From Corella eumyota (lineage: Eukaryota > Chordata > Ascidiacea > Phlebobranchia > Corellidae), in NCBI GenBank assembly GCA_963082875.1, contig OY720103.1:6820001-6884000 (forward strand): a stretch of 64,000 nucleotides of DNA, given 5' to 3'. Within the stretch, counting starts at the first letter, position 1, and each line of letters opens with the position of its first letter. The position numbers and the translations under genes were made by a program. This document shows, one piece after another, positions 1 to 11,380 of the stretch. The notes beneath the pieces were generated by a model. That model did no database searches, was not told the origin of the DNA, and saw only the letters and a program-made list of their open reading frames with translations.

Positions 1-981
1 TGATGATATTTTACACGTTCGATATGTTGAATAAATATCAAATACTAATAAATGATTGTATGACATTTAAAATCAAAATTAATTAGAGTTTATATAATGT
101 AAAAAAAGCACCTAAATATGCAGAAGTACAAAAAATTAAAACTTTGATTTTTCGCGATGACCCAAAATTTTTAAAACAAATTTAATAAACAAGCGATTAT
201 TCCGTAAATGTCGAATACCAAAACTAAACGAACAAGTCTGAACAGTTATTTCTGATAGTTACCAATGCGTAAAAATTTCAATTCTGTGGTACTTTAAAAA
301 AGAGTTATTACGCGAAAACCTTTTTAACGGTGGTAATATTTAGCGTGTCGTTATTATTTGATTATTGACACTGGCAAACCATTCACTAAACTTTTACTCT
401 GGATGTTCGCAAAATGTATTATCATTTTTACATGTAAACACACATATCATCAAAACAAATTCAAGCCACGTTTTTACCCAACAATTTGTTTTAAACCTTA
501 GGTCCAGGTATATTCCAGTTCCAAGATAAGCTCCGCATTAATCCGGGATAAGTCGCGTTGACGAAGTCGTTAGAATAAAATTAAAAAGTTAAATTGTTTT
601 CCATGTTACATGGGGCTCCTGTAACGTAAGACGACGTAATAAGGATGCATATTCTGACTGTTGCTTTGGTGTTAACGATTCCGTAATGTTCAAAGTGTTG
701 GAGCTAGGTAAATTACAGTGGTCTACGCTTAAGGTTTTTAAATTATGCTTTAATTTGTTGACCATATTATATTTAAAAAAAGATCCCATAGCAAAGGTTG
801 TCGTGCTAGAGATGATTCGCGAATGACACGCAAAGCCTGGAGGAAAAATGGCTTTGAATCTCCGCTGTACTTCGTTTCATTCTCGTTTGTTTGCTCTGAA
901 AACCATCTTTTTTTACACACCTTAAATGGGTTTAAAATTTTTTTAATGGACTAAAAATTTATGATTTGGGGTTTTTAAACA
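1..981. repeat. Left arm of a ~1-kb inverted repeat (Helitron-like element, copy A)
   Basis: This stretch is the reverse complement of 5036-6016. Position sums stay at 6017 from one end to the other (1 pairs with 6016, 961 with 5056), so the arms have no net length difference, and the parts I compared base by base are identical. Similarity stops abruptly at 981/5036. The window starts inside the arm, so the true outer end may lie further left. On the minus strand at 589-789 the arm carries a 66-residue open frame identical to the one at 5228-5428 on the plus strand, the tail of the unnamed plus-strand gene. Near 115-175 it keeps a scrap of helicase coding sequence. Confidence 0.9.
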
Positions 982-1031
982 CTGTAAGTTCAAGTTGAAA
1001 AAAGTTTAATTTGCAATTTAAAGTAATTTGT

Positions 1032-1986
1032 TCACAATTTGTAAATTACGTTATATTTCGTATCAACAATTATTGCGAGCTCTTCATTTTCTAAAAATTG
1101 AAATGCAATTAAATCATCGTCAATATTTATGTCAATACCGTAGCAATTTATCAAAATTGCGTTGGGTAAAGTTATTTTATAATAAATATTTTCTTTTAAA
1201 AAATCAATCGTTGCAACACAAACATTTGTAAGATTTTCAAGTCTAGAGACTCGCTTACAAAGTAGGGACTTAGCAAACTTGGGATTTAGGTTAAGTATTT
1301 CTCCCGCACAACTGGGCATAACACATTTTTGATAACGTCTTATTCCAGATACTGAAGAAACCTTACCGCTTAAAAAAAAGGGATCCGCGATTGGAGAAAA
1401 TTTTATCGCTGGTATTTTATCAATTTCTGTTTCCAATGAAAATGGGCCAAATTTAATGTAATGTTTGTCACCAAATTTTGTATGATACTTTCCTGCTTCC
1501 AGACAATTGACTAAATTGTCTTTCCACAAAATAATGCCAATTAAATTAGTGTTATCGCCTGCTATAACGTATTGTCTTGAAACCATATTCTCGGCCAAAA
1601 AAATCGCTTTCGAAAACCTTAACTTGTAGCGAGGAGTTACCCTCACAAAACTTGGCAATCGATACAAGCTCTACTTCTTTAGGCAAGTGTTGTAATTGAC
1701 GATTTGGGGCTTCACATACATTTCCCGGGTTCACGACAATTTCTAGTTTTCCATCATATCGGAAAGTTCCAACTGCAACACCACGTGCAATAATGTTTTT
1801 TTTTTCTTTGGCAAACTTTGTTTGTTGTTGTGGGTCGAAAGAAAAGACATTTAACTTTCTTTTACCAGCAGCAGCTTGTGCTCTGAAATATGATTTCGCC
1901 TTTCCTTGTTTGACAGGTGAAACTGCTGTTGGAATCAAAAAAATATTTATTTTTTTGTTAATGTCTTGAACTTCGATTTCTTCCAT
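1032..1986 (-). pseudogene. OB-fold single-strand DNA-binding (RPA-like) protein remnant of the element
   Basis: Two overlapping minus-strand frames (1552-1986 and 1032-1667) read like one protein interrupted by a frameshift around 1600. The N-terminal part has a basic stretch and a GTFRYDGKLEIVVNPGN segment. The frames meet in a beta-rich segment of OB-fold type: VKVFESDFFGREYGF, then VIAGDNTNLIGIILWKDN and an EAGKYH turn, like the strand pattern of RPA-type single-strand-binding domains. RPA-like OB-fold proteins are known from Helitron/Helentron elements, which fits the Pif1 remnants nearby. The family assignment rests on motif appearance only. Start taken at the ATG at 1986 because the upstream sequence is stop-rich. 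Confidence 0.5.
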
Positions 1987-2219
1987 TGTAAATTATAACA
2001 AAAATCTAATCCAATAAAATTTTCTGGTAAAACAAAAATATTTTAGTATATTTGTAAATTTACGTATATCGTTTAAAGTAGATTTAATTAATTTTCTTAA
2101 TTTTTTTTTTTGCACAAATTAACGTAAAACTATAAGCTACTTTGTTTATGTTAAAATATGAATAAAAGCTACTAACAAACAAAAAACCAAAATTTCGCAC
2201 CTGCATGCTTGCTAGATTT

Positions 2220-2338
2220 TCTCTAAGTGACCTTGCAGCACATGCACCTTTAACATTACGCTTGTGACTTAAAAGTGACAAAGCAAAGAGTTGATCGGTA
2301 TTTAATGTTATCCTCGAATGCTTGGTTTTAGTTATCAA
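2220..2338 (-). pseudogene. Short coding fragment ending at a splice-donor-like site
   Basis: The minus strand is open through residues such as ITLNTDQLFALSLLSHKR and ends in a CAG|GTGCGA donor-like junction near 2201-2206. It lies between the helicase tail (3445-3660) and the OB-fold frame (1032-1986), so it may be an exon of one of the element's genes. I do not recognise its family, and no matching acceptor exon could be fixed. Confidence 0.3.
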
Positions 2339-3117
2339 GGCATTAATTAAATTAAAAATGATTTACAAATATACATTAATTGTTTGTAATTCAAACTTTT
2401 TTTAAACCTAAAAAAATTAGTGGAATTTATAAATATATATGTATTTACAATTTCAATGTTATTAAGTATATTAAGTGCAAGTTTTGACTACAGCCTATTG
2501 TACAGAAATAAGAATGAATCCTGTAGGGCGAGCAATTGTACAGTTTTGGCATTTTATTAATATTTTCTATACTTTGTTACGCCATGTTATACCACGTTAT
2601 GTATTTTAAACCTCAGAAGCGAGTAAAATAAATGTATTGCATAAAAGCATTTAGCATAATTAAAAGTCTTAACATTAAACTGAATCGGTTAATACGACAA
2701 TATTTCTAACCCCCATTTCTATACTCATATCGTATAACTGCGACTAGCGTTGTAAATATATTAAAACAACGTCTATATTCCACATCACAATAATTAAAAA
2801 TTTTTCATTTTTAATGCATCCCCAGAAATAATTTTAGATATATAATTTTTAGGTTGAAATATTTAAAAATTTTCTATTAAAATATTACGTAGAAACATCT
2901 TTTTATTAACCAAACACGATAAAATAAATAACCTTTTTATTATTATCTAATTATTACTAAAATAAAGCGCGTGTTTGAGAGATAATATTAAGTAATATAA
3001 TTTGTATAAAGCAACAACAAACAATAAATATATATTAAAAAATTGATCGTAAATACTGCGTTAAATCTTATTTTAGTATTGGCTACTTTTTTAATCTGAA
3101 TACAAATAACAAAAAAA

Positions 3118-3425
3118 TTTCGGTTGCCCTAATCAATTGGTAAGCAACAGTAAACCAGTGATTGCCAGAAAGGACGTGTCTATGTTCAGATTGTTCTGTG
3201 GTATTAACAACAACAATTCGAACTTCGTTATCCGCATTTCTTTGAGGGCCACGTAATATGTCACGCCGAAAAAGATTTAATGGAATCGGATAATTAATCC
3301 AATGCGTTGGTTTTGTGTTTTGATAATGAGCAACGTGAATTTGTGAAAGAATGGCAATGATGTTGTCGTTTGTTAAATAATGGGGTATGTTTAAAGGTGT
3401 TAAATTAAGAATATTGTTGAATTAA
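3118..3425 (-). pseudogene. Possible Ulp1/OTU-like cysteine protease remnant
   Basis: A minus-strand frame without ATG, about 100 codons. It reads through a W-x-N-Y-P-I-P-L-N segment, a beta strand EVRIVVVNTTEQ and then SGNHWFTVAYQL. An N/G-H-W followed by a hydrophobic strand is the usual setting of the catalytic histidine in Ulp1-type (C48) and similar cysteine peptidases, and protease domains are known companions in Helentron-type and KDZ-type elements. The catalytic cysteine and acid were not identified, so this is a lead rather than an assignment. It follows the helicase tail directly. Confidence 0.35.
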
Positions 3426-3444
3426 ATAATTTGGGATTGGTCAA

Positions 3445-3660
3445 CATTTAATATTGGATGGCTATGTATTGAAAAATTCCAAATTCCATATGGCCTTTAA
3501 TAAGACAATTAACATTCCCCAGACATCTGTTGCATATTTCATCGGCAACATCAACATTTACTAATATCATTAGTCGACAACCAACTGCAACGGTAACTAC
3601 GGAATCAAGAATTAGTGCATTTGTACGTACAGGATAGACAAATAGTTTTGAGTTAATCAT
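3445..3660 (-). pseudogene. Pif1-type helicase, C-terminal fragment (copy A)
   Basis: The 70-residue minus-strand frame contains VGCRLMILVNVDVADEICN followed by a weak G-N-V turn. This matches the conserved Pif1/RecD2 C-terminal block (V-G-x-R-V-M-L-x-x-N-x-D near N-G-x-x-G). Preceding residues VYPVRTNALILD fit the strand upstream of that block. The N-terminal motifs are absent here but occur in copy B at 12310-12920, so the two copies keep complementary parts of the same gene family. It is broken: no helicase motifs I-III and no long frame. Confidence 0.6.
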
Positions 3661-4474
3661 ACATTTTTTTAGAGATATAAAAAAATTGACCTTTACAGGT
3701 GACTTCTACATACATTTATAAGATGTTGTTTTTTAAATAAAAAGATTTAAATTGACACAAAGTTACAATCTTTAGGGGATAATTAACATTTTTGATTAAC
3801 CATATTACAGTTACAAGTTTTGTTTTAAAACCACGTGTGTATGACCTAGTATTTCACGTTCATTTTGAATTGCTATTGAAGGTGAGAACATCATAGAATT
3901 GTTAAAAACAAAGTACTTTGATGTTAAATTAGTTTTTTAAAAGACACGTTTCGAAGTGTAATAAATATGAATTAGTTATACGTTGTTTTAAATAATTTAA
4001 AATTAAATAGGATAAGTTTAATAAAATTTACCGTATTTTTTTGATTTTTGTATTAAAACAAATAAATTACCTGAGCTTACCGCTAATTAACATAATAATT
4101 TAATAAGACGTTAATTTGGGTTTATTGATAATATAGTTACGTTTGAAATGTTAAAGGTTGGTCGACTATGTAGAAAAATTATTTGTTATGAGTTGAATTT
4201 AGAGTAAAGGCAGTAAAATAATTATTTTAAGGTGGCTTAATTAACTTAACTTTTTTCTAAACTATGGTTAAAAAAGAGAATTTATTAACTATTTTTTTTT
4301 ATTTGTGGTGCGGTGTCTTACATGCAGCTATTAAAAAATTTGCGTTTATACTTTTTTATATATACAGGCAATACTTCACTAAATTTTAAACTTTATTTTT
4401 TTTAAAAATTTAAAAACAAAAAAAAAATTTTAAAACATTTTTGTTTAGATATTTCGAATAATATAAAATGATTT

Positions 4475-5026
4475 TTATGATGATTCCTGCCCCAGAATAT
4501 CGTAATATCTATTTTAAAGGCTTTTATTCTGACCCTTGACCGAAAAAAAATTTTATTTTCGGGAAGGGTTGGTGATTGCAAAACTTCTTGCCGCAATCGG
4601 GGCTGGGCTGAGATCACGGACTCACGCATGATGTCGCTGGTAAAATGCTCAATAAACGTGGTGATAACGATTTGGAAAAAGAATCTGTTTTCACCAGTAT
4701 GTCTTGTCGAAGAGAATCTTCCGATTGTTTTATCTCTTAACATGCGCCAGTGTATTCTGATGCATGCAGTGGATGAGTTATTAAAATTAAAAACATTTGT
4801 CAACCTCTTTTCCCAAGGAGCGAATGCCGAGAAGCGAACTATCAACGATGTCCATTTTCGCGTGGAGTTAAAAAATACCCTACTATCCTCGATCTAAGGA
4901 CCTGGAAGGGGTGTGAACATTTTAAAAGGGCCACGTTGACAGCATTAAAGTTGGCGCTAGAGAAAGTAAGGGAAACTAAAGGTGTGACGTCACAATTAAA
5001 ACAAACTGCACAAGAAGACGGTATGT
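4475..5026 (+). pseudogene. Unnamed plus-strand gene of the element, middle part (copy A)
   Basis: Coding-like sequence similar to 8900-9440 in copy B. Pieces readable in different frames include ILKAFILTLDRK, then LIAKLLAAIGAGLRSR, then a continuous segment from about 4815 that reads RGVKKYPTILDLRTWKG and KRATLTALKLALEKVRE and ends at a GAAGACG|GTATGT splice donor near 5021. Relative to copy B this copy lacks roughly 100 bp near 4475. I know no family with these motifs. The protein looks helical and charged, without a signal peptide or membrane segment. Its presence in both copies argues that it belongs to the transposon. Confidence 0.5.
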
Positions 5027-5035
5027 GAAAATATT

Positions 5036-6016
5036 TGTTTAAAAACCCCAAATCATAAATTTTTAGTCCATTAAAAAAATTTTAAACCCATTTAAGGTGT
5101 GTAAAAAAAGATGGTTTTCAGAGCAAACAAACGAGAATGAAACGAAGTACAGCGGAGATTCAAAGCCATTTTTCCTCCAGGCTTTGCGTGTCATTCGCGA
5201 ATCATCTCTAGCACGACAACCTTTGCTATGGGATCTTTTTTTAAATATAATATGGTCAACAAATTAAAGCATAATTTAAAAACCTTAAGCGTAGACCACT
5301 GTAATTTACCTAGCTCCAACACTTTGAACATTACGGAATCGTTAACACCAAAGCAACAGTCAGAATATGCATCCTTATTACGTCGTCTTACGTTACAGGA
5401 GCCCCATGTAACATGGAAAACAATTTAACTTTTTAATTTTATTCTAACGACTTCGTCAACGCGACTTATCCCGGATTAATGCGGAGCTTATCTTGGAACT
5501 GGAATATACCTGGACCTAAGGTTTAAAACAAATTGTTGGGTAAAAACGTGGCTTGAATTTGTTTTGATGATATGTGTGTTTACATGTAAAAATGATAATA
5601 CATTTTGCGAACATCCAGAGTAAAAGTTTAGTGAATGGTTTGCCAGTGTCAATAATCAAATAATAACGACACGCTAAATATTACCACCGTTAAAAAGGTT
5701 TTCGCGTAATAACTCTTTTTTAAAGTACCACAGAATTGAAATTTTTACGCATTGGTAACTATCAGAAATAACTGTTCAGACTTGTTCGTTTAGTTTTGGT
5801 ATTCGACATTTACGGAATAATCGCTTGTTTATTAAATTTGTTTTAAAAATTTTGGGTCATCGCGAAAAATCAAAGTTTTAATTTTTTGTACTTCTGCATA
5901 TTTAGGTGCTTTTTTTACATTATATAAACTCTAATTAATTTTGATTTTAAATGTCATACAATCATTTATTAGTATTTGATATTTATTCAACATATCGAAC
6001 GTGTAAAATATCATCA
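5036..6016. repeat. Right arm of the ~1-kb inverted repeat (copy A)
   Basis: Mirror of 1-981. It contains the plus-strand 66-residue frame at 5228-5428 and, near 5850-5890, sequence also found at 12355-12410 in the helicase gene of copy B. The arm is similar but clearly not identical to 10765-12420, so copies A and B are old relatives while the two arms of A are near-identical to each other. It is followed by a short spacer and the end of a hAT element. Confidence 0.9.
5115..5428 (+). pseudogene. Unnamed plus-strand gene of the element, C-terminal part (copy A, right arm)
   Basis: The frame reads FFLQALRVIRESSLARQPLL, then WDLFLN, and after a frame change the 66-residue stretch at 5228-5428 with LKTLSVDHCNLPSSNTLN and SLTPKQQSEYASLLRRL. 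The matching part of copy B is 10770-11100, with the same residues at most positions. Because it lies in the inverted arms, the same fragment is repeated in antisense at 589-903. Conservation of the amino-acid pattern between A and B despite base changes suggests that it once encoded a protein. Family unknown. Confidence 0.5.
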
Positions 6017-6021
6017 CCGCT

Positions 6022-6600
6022 CATTGGCGGCTCGTCTATGAGGCTAAAACCACCAACTTTTTAACACACTTTCTTAAAATTAAATATTAATATTATTTTT
6101 AGTAAATAATAAATTTTTTCCAAAGTTTTTGATTTTTGACAATTTTTTTTCGCTAAAATTAATAAAAATATAAAAAAATAGTGCCTATTTTGACAACAAA
6201 ATGTGCCAAAATTTCGAAAAATTTAGCGTAAACATGTGGGGCTAATCTGAGATTAGCGCCACGGTATGCCAAATTAAAAAAAAACTAAAGACATTGTTGC
6301 CGTTAGAATTTGAAATTTTGAAAAAAGGTTGAGAATTTTAGGCGAAAAGTGGGGCTAAAACTACCACAGAGTTCTCAATATTTTGGCAATTTGAATCTTA
6401 GTGTATATTTAAATTTAAACTGTAACTTAAATATTAATAAAATAAATAAAACTTAAATTAGATATTTTATTATATTTTAGAATAGTAATAAGGCTTAAAA
6501 ATATTCTAAATATAACGAATAAAAATTATAATCAGTTGAATCTTCTAGAAAATTCCAGTTAAAACGGTTGGCGCGTAATTGTCAGTAAAGGCACGCTTAA
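6022..6600. mobile_element. hAT element end fragment
   Basis: Begins with CATTGGCGGCTCGTCTATG, the same terminal inverted repeat as the hAT at 34290 and the reverse complement of the right end at 20087. Subterminal sequence (GGGGCTAA motifs, the 'gcctattttg' block) also matches those copies for about 400 bp and then fades. No opposite terminus was found, so this is a truncated end placed next to the end of copy A. Confidence 0.8.
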
Positions 6601-6720
6601 GTCGCGCAGAAATTTTAGACTAGTTTCAGCATTCCTTTTTTATTAACAAAAGTGTATTTAATATTTGATTAAATACTGATAGCCTTTTTGACCAATTTTG
6701 ATTTAGCTTTGTTAATACGC

Positions 6721-6803
6721 AGTCAAAAAGTCTGGTCTGCTAATGAACGCAGTCAAAAAGTCTGGTCTGCTAAATGAAGTCAAAAAGTCTGGTCTGCTAA
6801 TGA
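6721..6803. repeat. Three tandem ~28-30 bp units
   Basis: AGTCAAAAAGTCTGGTCTGC occurs at 6721, 6751 and 6779 with short spacers (TAATGAACGC, TAAATGA). The array runs straight into the 443-bp duplicated helicase segment that begins at 6805. Confidence 0.9.
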
Positions 6804-6804
6804 A

Positions 6805-7247
6805 AAAGTGGCCTCAAGACTAAAATCGTTCGCTAATTACACCTAACATTTTCTTGCTCACCATAGAAATTTTAACAATAATTAGAATATGTTGATATTG
6901 AGCCCTAAGTGAATTGGCAACTTCTTTAGTTAATCCATAAGGTTGACTCATCTTTATACCAGGATTTATACGAAATGCGTTGTGAATAGTTTGACCGCCA
7001 ATTGCAAATGCCGACACCAGATTTGGAGCTACCAAAAGCACAGAAAGGTCAACTGGATTTTCAACTATTTTTAAAATAAACGTTGAGTTTCATGTAAAGA
7101 CAATGAATTGGATGACTTTTTCCGGTTTCAGCACCCCCAGTTATAAATAAATGTAAAAGAGAAGTTGAATTGACACACAATTTTTTTTAAGAACCAAAGG
7201 CAAACGAAACTAAAAATTGCCTGTTGATCGAAGTTTGGAGTTCTGAT
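6805..7247 (-). pseudogene. Duplicated Pif1 helicase segment (copy of 12684-13126)
   Basis: This 443-bp stretch equals 12684-13126 at a constant offset of 5879, including the 73-codon minus-strand frame (6820-7041) identical to 12699-12920. That frame has LLVAPNLVSAFAIGGQTIHN, the region following Walker A in Pif1 helicases, and ISMVSKKML at the Walker B position, where the acidic D-E pair expected before ISM is replaced by V-K. Similarity breaks sharply at both ends. It is an isolated fragment, not a gene. Confidence 0.85.
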
Positions 7248-8030
7248 TTTTTTTTTGTCTTTGGAGTTTTTGCCACCAATAAACACTGTAATAACAAAAT
7301 ATTTAAGAAAAATTATACGATTTAATTTTGATTTTTGCGTTTGTATAAATATCTATCAATAGAAAATACTTTAATATAAAGCTTTTTAGTTTGTTGCAAG
7401 ATCACGTCGTGGATATTAATAATAAAAGCAACTTTCTGTAAACTAAAAATAAAAAAATCAAGTTGTAATTTGCAGTGATAATTTAATTTTGAGGTAAGTT
7501 TTTTTTAATTTACAAACGTCTCCGACCTTTCTACAAAAATTACATTGTTTTTTAAATAAAATATTTAAAAGTGCAACTTTTTAAAGTCTTTGTGATTTAA
7601 TCATGGCATAAAAATATTTATTTTTATTTTATTTTTAAAAACACTTTTACCTTGATATATATGTATTTATAATCGAATTAGATTTTAAACACTAACATCA
7701 ATTTATTATAATAAATAATAATAAAAAAATTAAAACAAATAAATAAATAAAATGGCGTGACACTATATAAGTTACATTACATCTAATGTAATATCTATAG
7801 TAACACTGGCAATATGAGGTAACGCTATAAACGGTATAAACTCATGCTGCCAACACACAACCAGCATCTTATTATTATCGGGCAATTACAACCTATAATA
7901 TTCCACACTGGCAAATTTAACTCGAGACATTGTCGGGGTTACTGATGTTACTCTATGTTTAGGTCTTTAAGCTTTCTTTCTCACATCAAGAAAAAATAAA
8001 TGTAAAAAAAAAAATTATTTGGCAACCTTG
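7248..8030. other. AT-rich interval without recognised genes
   Basis: Runs of A and T and no coding-like frame. No terminal repeats or RNA genes were seen. Confidence 0.6.
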
Positions 8031-8150
8031 GCACATTTTTTTTTATGTGCCAATTTTTGGCACATAAAATGTGCCATTTCAATAGGCACATTTTTTGTGC
8101 CAATATTTTGGCACATTTTGTTTGGCACATTTTTTGGCACATGTGCCAAA
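8031..8150. repeat. Short interspersed TTTGGCACA / TGTGCCAAA repeats
   Basis: The 9-mer TTTGGCACA or its reverse complement TGTGCCAAA recurs many times in both orientations within about 120 bp, which gives several possible hairpins. The open frames here on both strands are by-products of the repeat. Confidence 0.85.
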
Positions 8151-8806
8151 CGAACCCGCAAGCCCGTCTCTCTTCTTGCGTCATTCTTTTATAAATATTT
8201 ATAATAAAAATTAACTTTTACAGGTGACTTCTACATACATTTATAAGTGGTTGTTTTTTAAATAAAAATACTTAAATTGACACAAACCTACATTCTTTAG
8301 GGAATAATTAACATTTTTGATTAACCACATTAGTTACAAGTTTTGTTATAAAACCACGTGTGTGAATGACCTAGTATTTCACGTTCATTTTAAAGTGCTA
8401 TTAGAGGTGAGAACATCATAGGTTTGTTATTAACAAAGTACTTTCATGTTAAATTAGTTTTTTTAGAAAACACGTTCAAAAATGTAAATAACATTATTTA
8501 GTAATGCGTTGTTTTGAATAATTTAATATAATTTAAAATTAAATATGATAAATTTAATAGAATTTACCGTATTTTTCTGATTTTTGTATTAAAACAAATA
8601 AACTACCTGTGCTTACCGCTAATTAATATAGTAATTTAATAAGACGTTACTTTGGGTTTATTGATAATATAATTACGTTTGGATAGTTAAAAGTTGGTCG
8701 ACTATGTTGAATTTGTAGGAAAAATATTTGTTTTAAGTTGCATAATTTTAAACTTTAACAAATTTTTGTTCAGATATTTTAAATAAAATAAAATGATTTT
8801 TTTAGT

Positions 8807-9443
8807 GTTGTGAATCGCTGGCCAAGGCGATGTTCTATCGGCTGGTCAACGAAAGTGACGTCACGGAGTCACAAAATCTGTTGTACAGCTTCATAGCTGA
8901 AAACCCCCTGCCACAAAATATCGTAATATCCATTTTAAAGGCTTTTATTTTGACCCTTGACCGAAAAGGGATTTTTTTTCGGGAAAGGTTGTTGATTGCA
9001 AAACTTCTTGCCGCAATCGGGGCTGGGCTGAGATCACGCATTCACGCATGATGTCACTGGTAAAATGCTTAATAAACGTGTGATAACGATTGGAAAAAAT
9101 AATCTGTTTTCACCAGTATGTCTTATCGAAGAAAATCTTCCGATTGTTTTATCTCTTAACATGCGCCAGTGTATTCTAATGCATGCAGTGGATGAGTTCT
9201 TAAAATTAAACAACATTTGCCAACCTCTTTTCCCAAGGAGCGAATGCCGAGAAGCGAATTATCAACGATGTCGATTTTCGCGTAAAGTTAAAAAATACCC
9301 TACTATCTGAGAACTTGGAAGGAGAGTAAACATTTTACAAGGGCTACATTGACAGCGTTAAAGTTGGCGCTAGAGAAAGTAAGCGAAACAAAAGATGTGA
9401 CGTCATAATTAAAACAAACTGTACAAGAAGACGGTATGTGAAA
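8807..9443 (+). pseudogene. Unnamed plus-strand gene of the element, first visible part (copy B)
   Basis: After an acceptor-like TTTTTTAG at 8799-8806 the frame is open from 8807 to a stop at 9051: residues around FYRLVNESDVTESQNLLYSF, then LPQNIVISILKAFILTLDRK, then LLIAKLLAAIGAGLRSR. Downstream, in other frames, come SPVCLIEENLPIVLSLNMRQ, a KKYPTI segment and a helix TLTALKLALEKVSETK, ending at a GACG|GTATGT donor near 9434. The same order is kept in copy A. No known domain is recognised. Frame changes suggest decay, although some may be unrecognised introns. Confidence 0.5.
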
Positions 9444-9519
9444 ATATTTGTTTTAAAACCCAAAATCATGAATTTTTAGTCAATTTAAAGGAATTGAAAC
9501 CCATCTAAGGTGTGTAAAG

Positions 9520-10749
9520 CTAAAAAACTTATCCCAAAAACAGTTCGTTATATAATTGTAGATTTTATGGTTAAATTATTGAGTTAATTTATAAATCCTA
9601 GGCAATAATTCTTAGGTATGTTGTCCTTATTCAATTACACGCCTTCATGAAGCGAATAAATTTTATATCAGATGACTTAAAAGTTGTTACCATAAAACTG
9701 GAAGTAGCTGTGGTGGGGTCAATACATGACTAGTTCTCTGACGTACTTCTGACAGTTCTACGTAAGGCAAGGATGAAGGGTTTGAGAATCGACCTTTCTG
9801 CTATTAGGTATATTCATAGATTGGAATAATTTTTGAGTTAAAATTTTAGGTTTTTGTCTTTTTGTTGGTTCTTAGTATGAAGTGCTGGTATTAAGGATAA
9901 ACAAAACTTACATTTCCTAACGTTCCTGCAAATTGTTATATGCAAATTAACCACTTAAAAGCGAATACTTGACAAAGTTGCGTTTTTTGACGTTAATATT
10001 GCATGTAAATCTTAGTTTACCCACAATTTTTAAAATACATTTACTATATGTAGTGTTTTTACAATTTGTCTTATGTATACCCAGAACTAGTCTGCGTACT
10101 CATATATTAGAGATTACTATTAATTTATTTCGGCTTTTAATGTTTAGACTCTTATTTTAAATATCTTTTGTTTTATATCTTTTAGTTCATGTAGAAAACT
10201 CATTTTTTTACAGATTTGAAGATGTTATTCTAATCACCACCGCTGACATAATACGAAACCTTTTAAGTCCAACAACTTCATTTCAAACATGTTGATCCTT
10301 TGTCGATGTTAGATGCCAAGGAGAGTTTAAGTATGTTAACTGGGGTTAAAGAATTTTCATTGGCTACTTGTGGTTTTCAGCTGGTTCATTTTAGTGCGGA
10401 AGAGGTATGTACATTAAGCCACTACATCGACACGTTATTTAATTTATAATGAATTAATAAAATAGGGCTTCTTATGTTTGTAATGTGGTTTGAGTTCGTT
10501 TTTTACAGCTTTTATAGTTTATATAAAAAACCTTGTTTTATATTTTTTTACCAGATTCTTGTGGTTTCCCTGTTTAAATAACCTTAAATTTTATTTTAAT
10601 AGACTTCTATTTTATGGGAAGAAATTATCAGCAGTTGGCTTAAAATTCGATCTCTGGAATTTAGCGGAATTCGAATGAGTTTTAACAACAACAAATGAAT
10701 CCATCTGCCAAAAACTCTAAAATCACTTGAACTAGCTGACGAGAGCATT
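9520..10749. other. Insert-like interval specific to copy B
   Basis: Copy A jumps from the sequence before 9520 directly to that after 10765. The interval contains an exon-like stretch at about 10215-10400 (after TTTTTTACAG, with residues such as ILITTADIIRNLLSP in one frame, then GT-like donors), so it may be genuine intron-exon sequence lost from A. No terminal repeats were seen. Confidence 0.4.
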
Positions 10750-11380
10750 ACTGCTGATATTTTAAGTTGGCTTTCAGAGCAAAAAAATAAGAATGAAACG
10801 GAGTACAACGGGGATTCAAAGTCCTTTTTCCTCCAGGCTTTGCGTGTCGTTCGCGAGCCATTTCTAGCAAGACAACCTTTGTTATGGGATCTCTTTTTGA
10901 ATGTGGTCAACAAATTAAAGTATATGTTAAAAACCTTAAGCGTAGACTACTGTAATTTAACTAGCTTCCACACCTTGTACATTATGGAATCGTAAACACC
11001 GAAGCAACAGTCAGAATATGCATCCTCATTACGTTGTCTTGCGTTACGGGAGCCCCATGTAACATGGGAAACAACTTTACAACTTTTTCATTTTATTCTA
11101 ACGACTTCGTCAACGCGACTTTTTAACCTAAATTCAGATAAAAAAACGTACCTAAATTTTCCTAGTTTAACGTACTTTTCTGCAATGGTCCCCAAAGCCT
11201 GAGATAATACAAGTTTAGGGATTGCAGAAGTCGAAATTGATCCTTTCTTCTTCACTACAAACTGGACTGAAAACCCTCGCTCGCACTTTGAGAATAAACT
11301 TATTAAAGTAGCAACTGATGCCGGAAGATCCCGGATTAATGTGGAGCTTATCTGGGAACCGGAATATAACTGGACTTAAG
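10750..11380 (+). pseudogene. Unnamed plus-strand gene of the element, C-terminal part (copy B)
   Basis: The frame reads ESITADILSWLSEQKNKNE, then FFLQALRVVREPFLARQPLL, then WDLFLNVVNKLK and TPKQQSEYASSLR, and after 11200 IAEVEIDPFFFTTNWTENPR and INVELIWEPEYNW. The first half matches both arms of copy A, and the last part partly matches 5455-5520. Several in-frame stops show that it is decayed. No family recognised. Confidence 0.45.

Noticed and set aside
1-6016. Polinton/Maverick identity for the long-inverted-repeat element
   Set aside because: No capsid, DNA polymerase B or integrase pattern was seen; the recognisable parts are Pif1, an OB-fold and a possible protease, which fit Helitron-like elements better.
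8019-8204. Open frames on both strands
   Set aside because: They are produced by the TTTGGCACA repeats.
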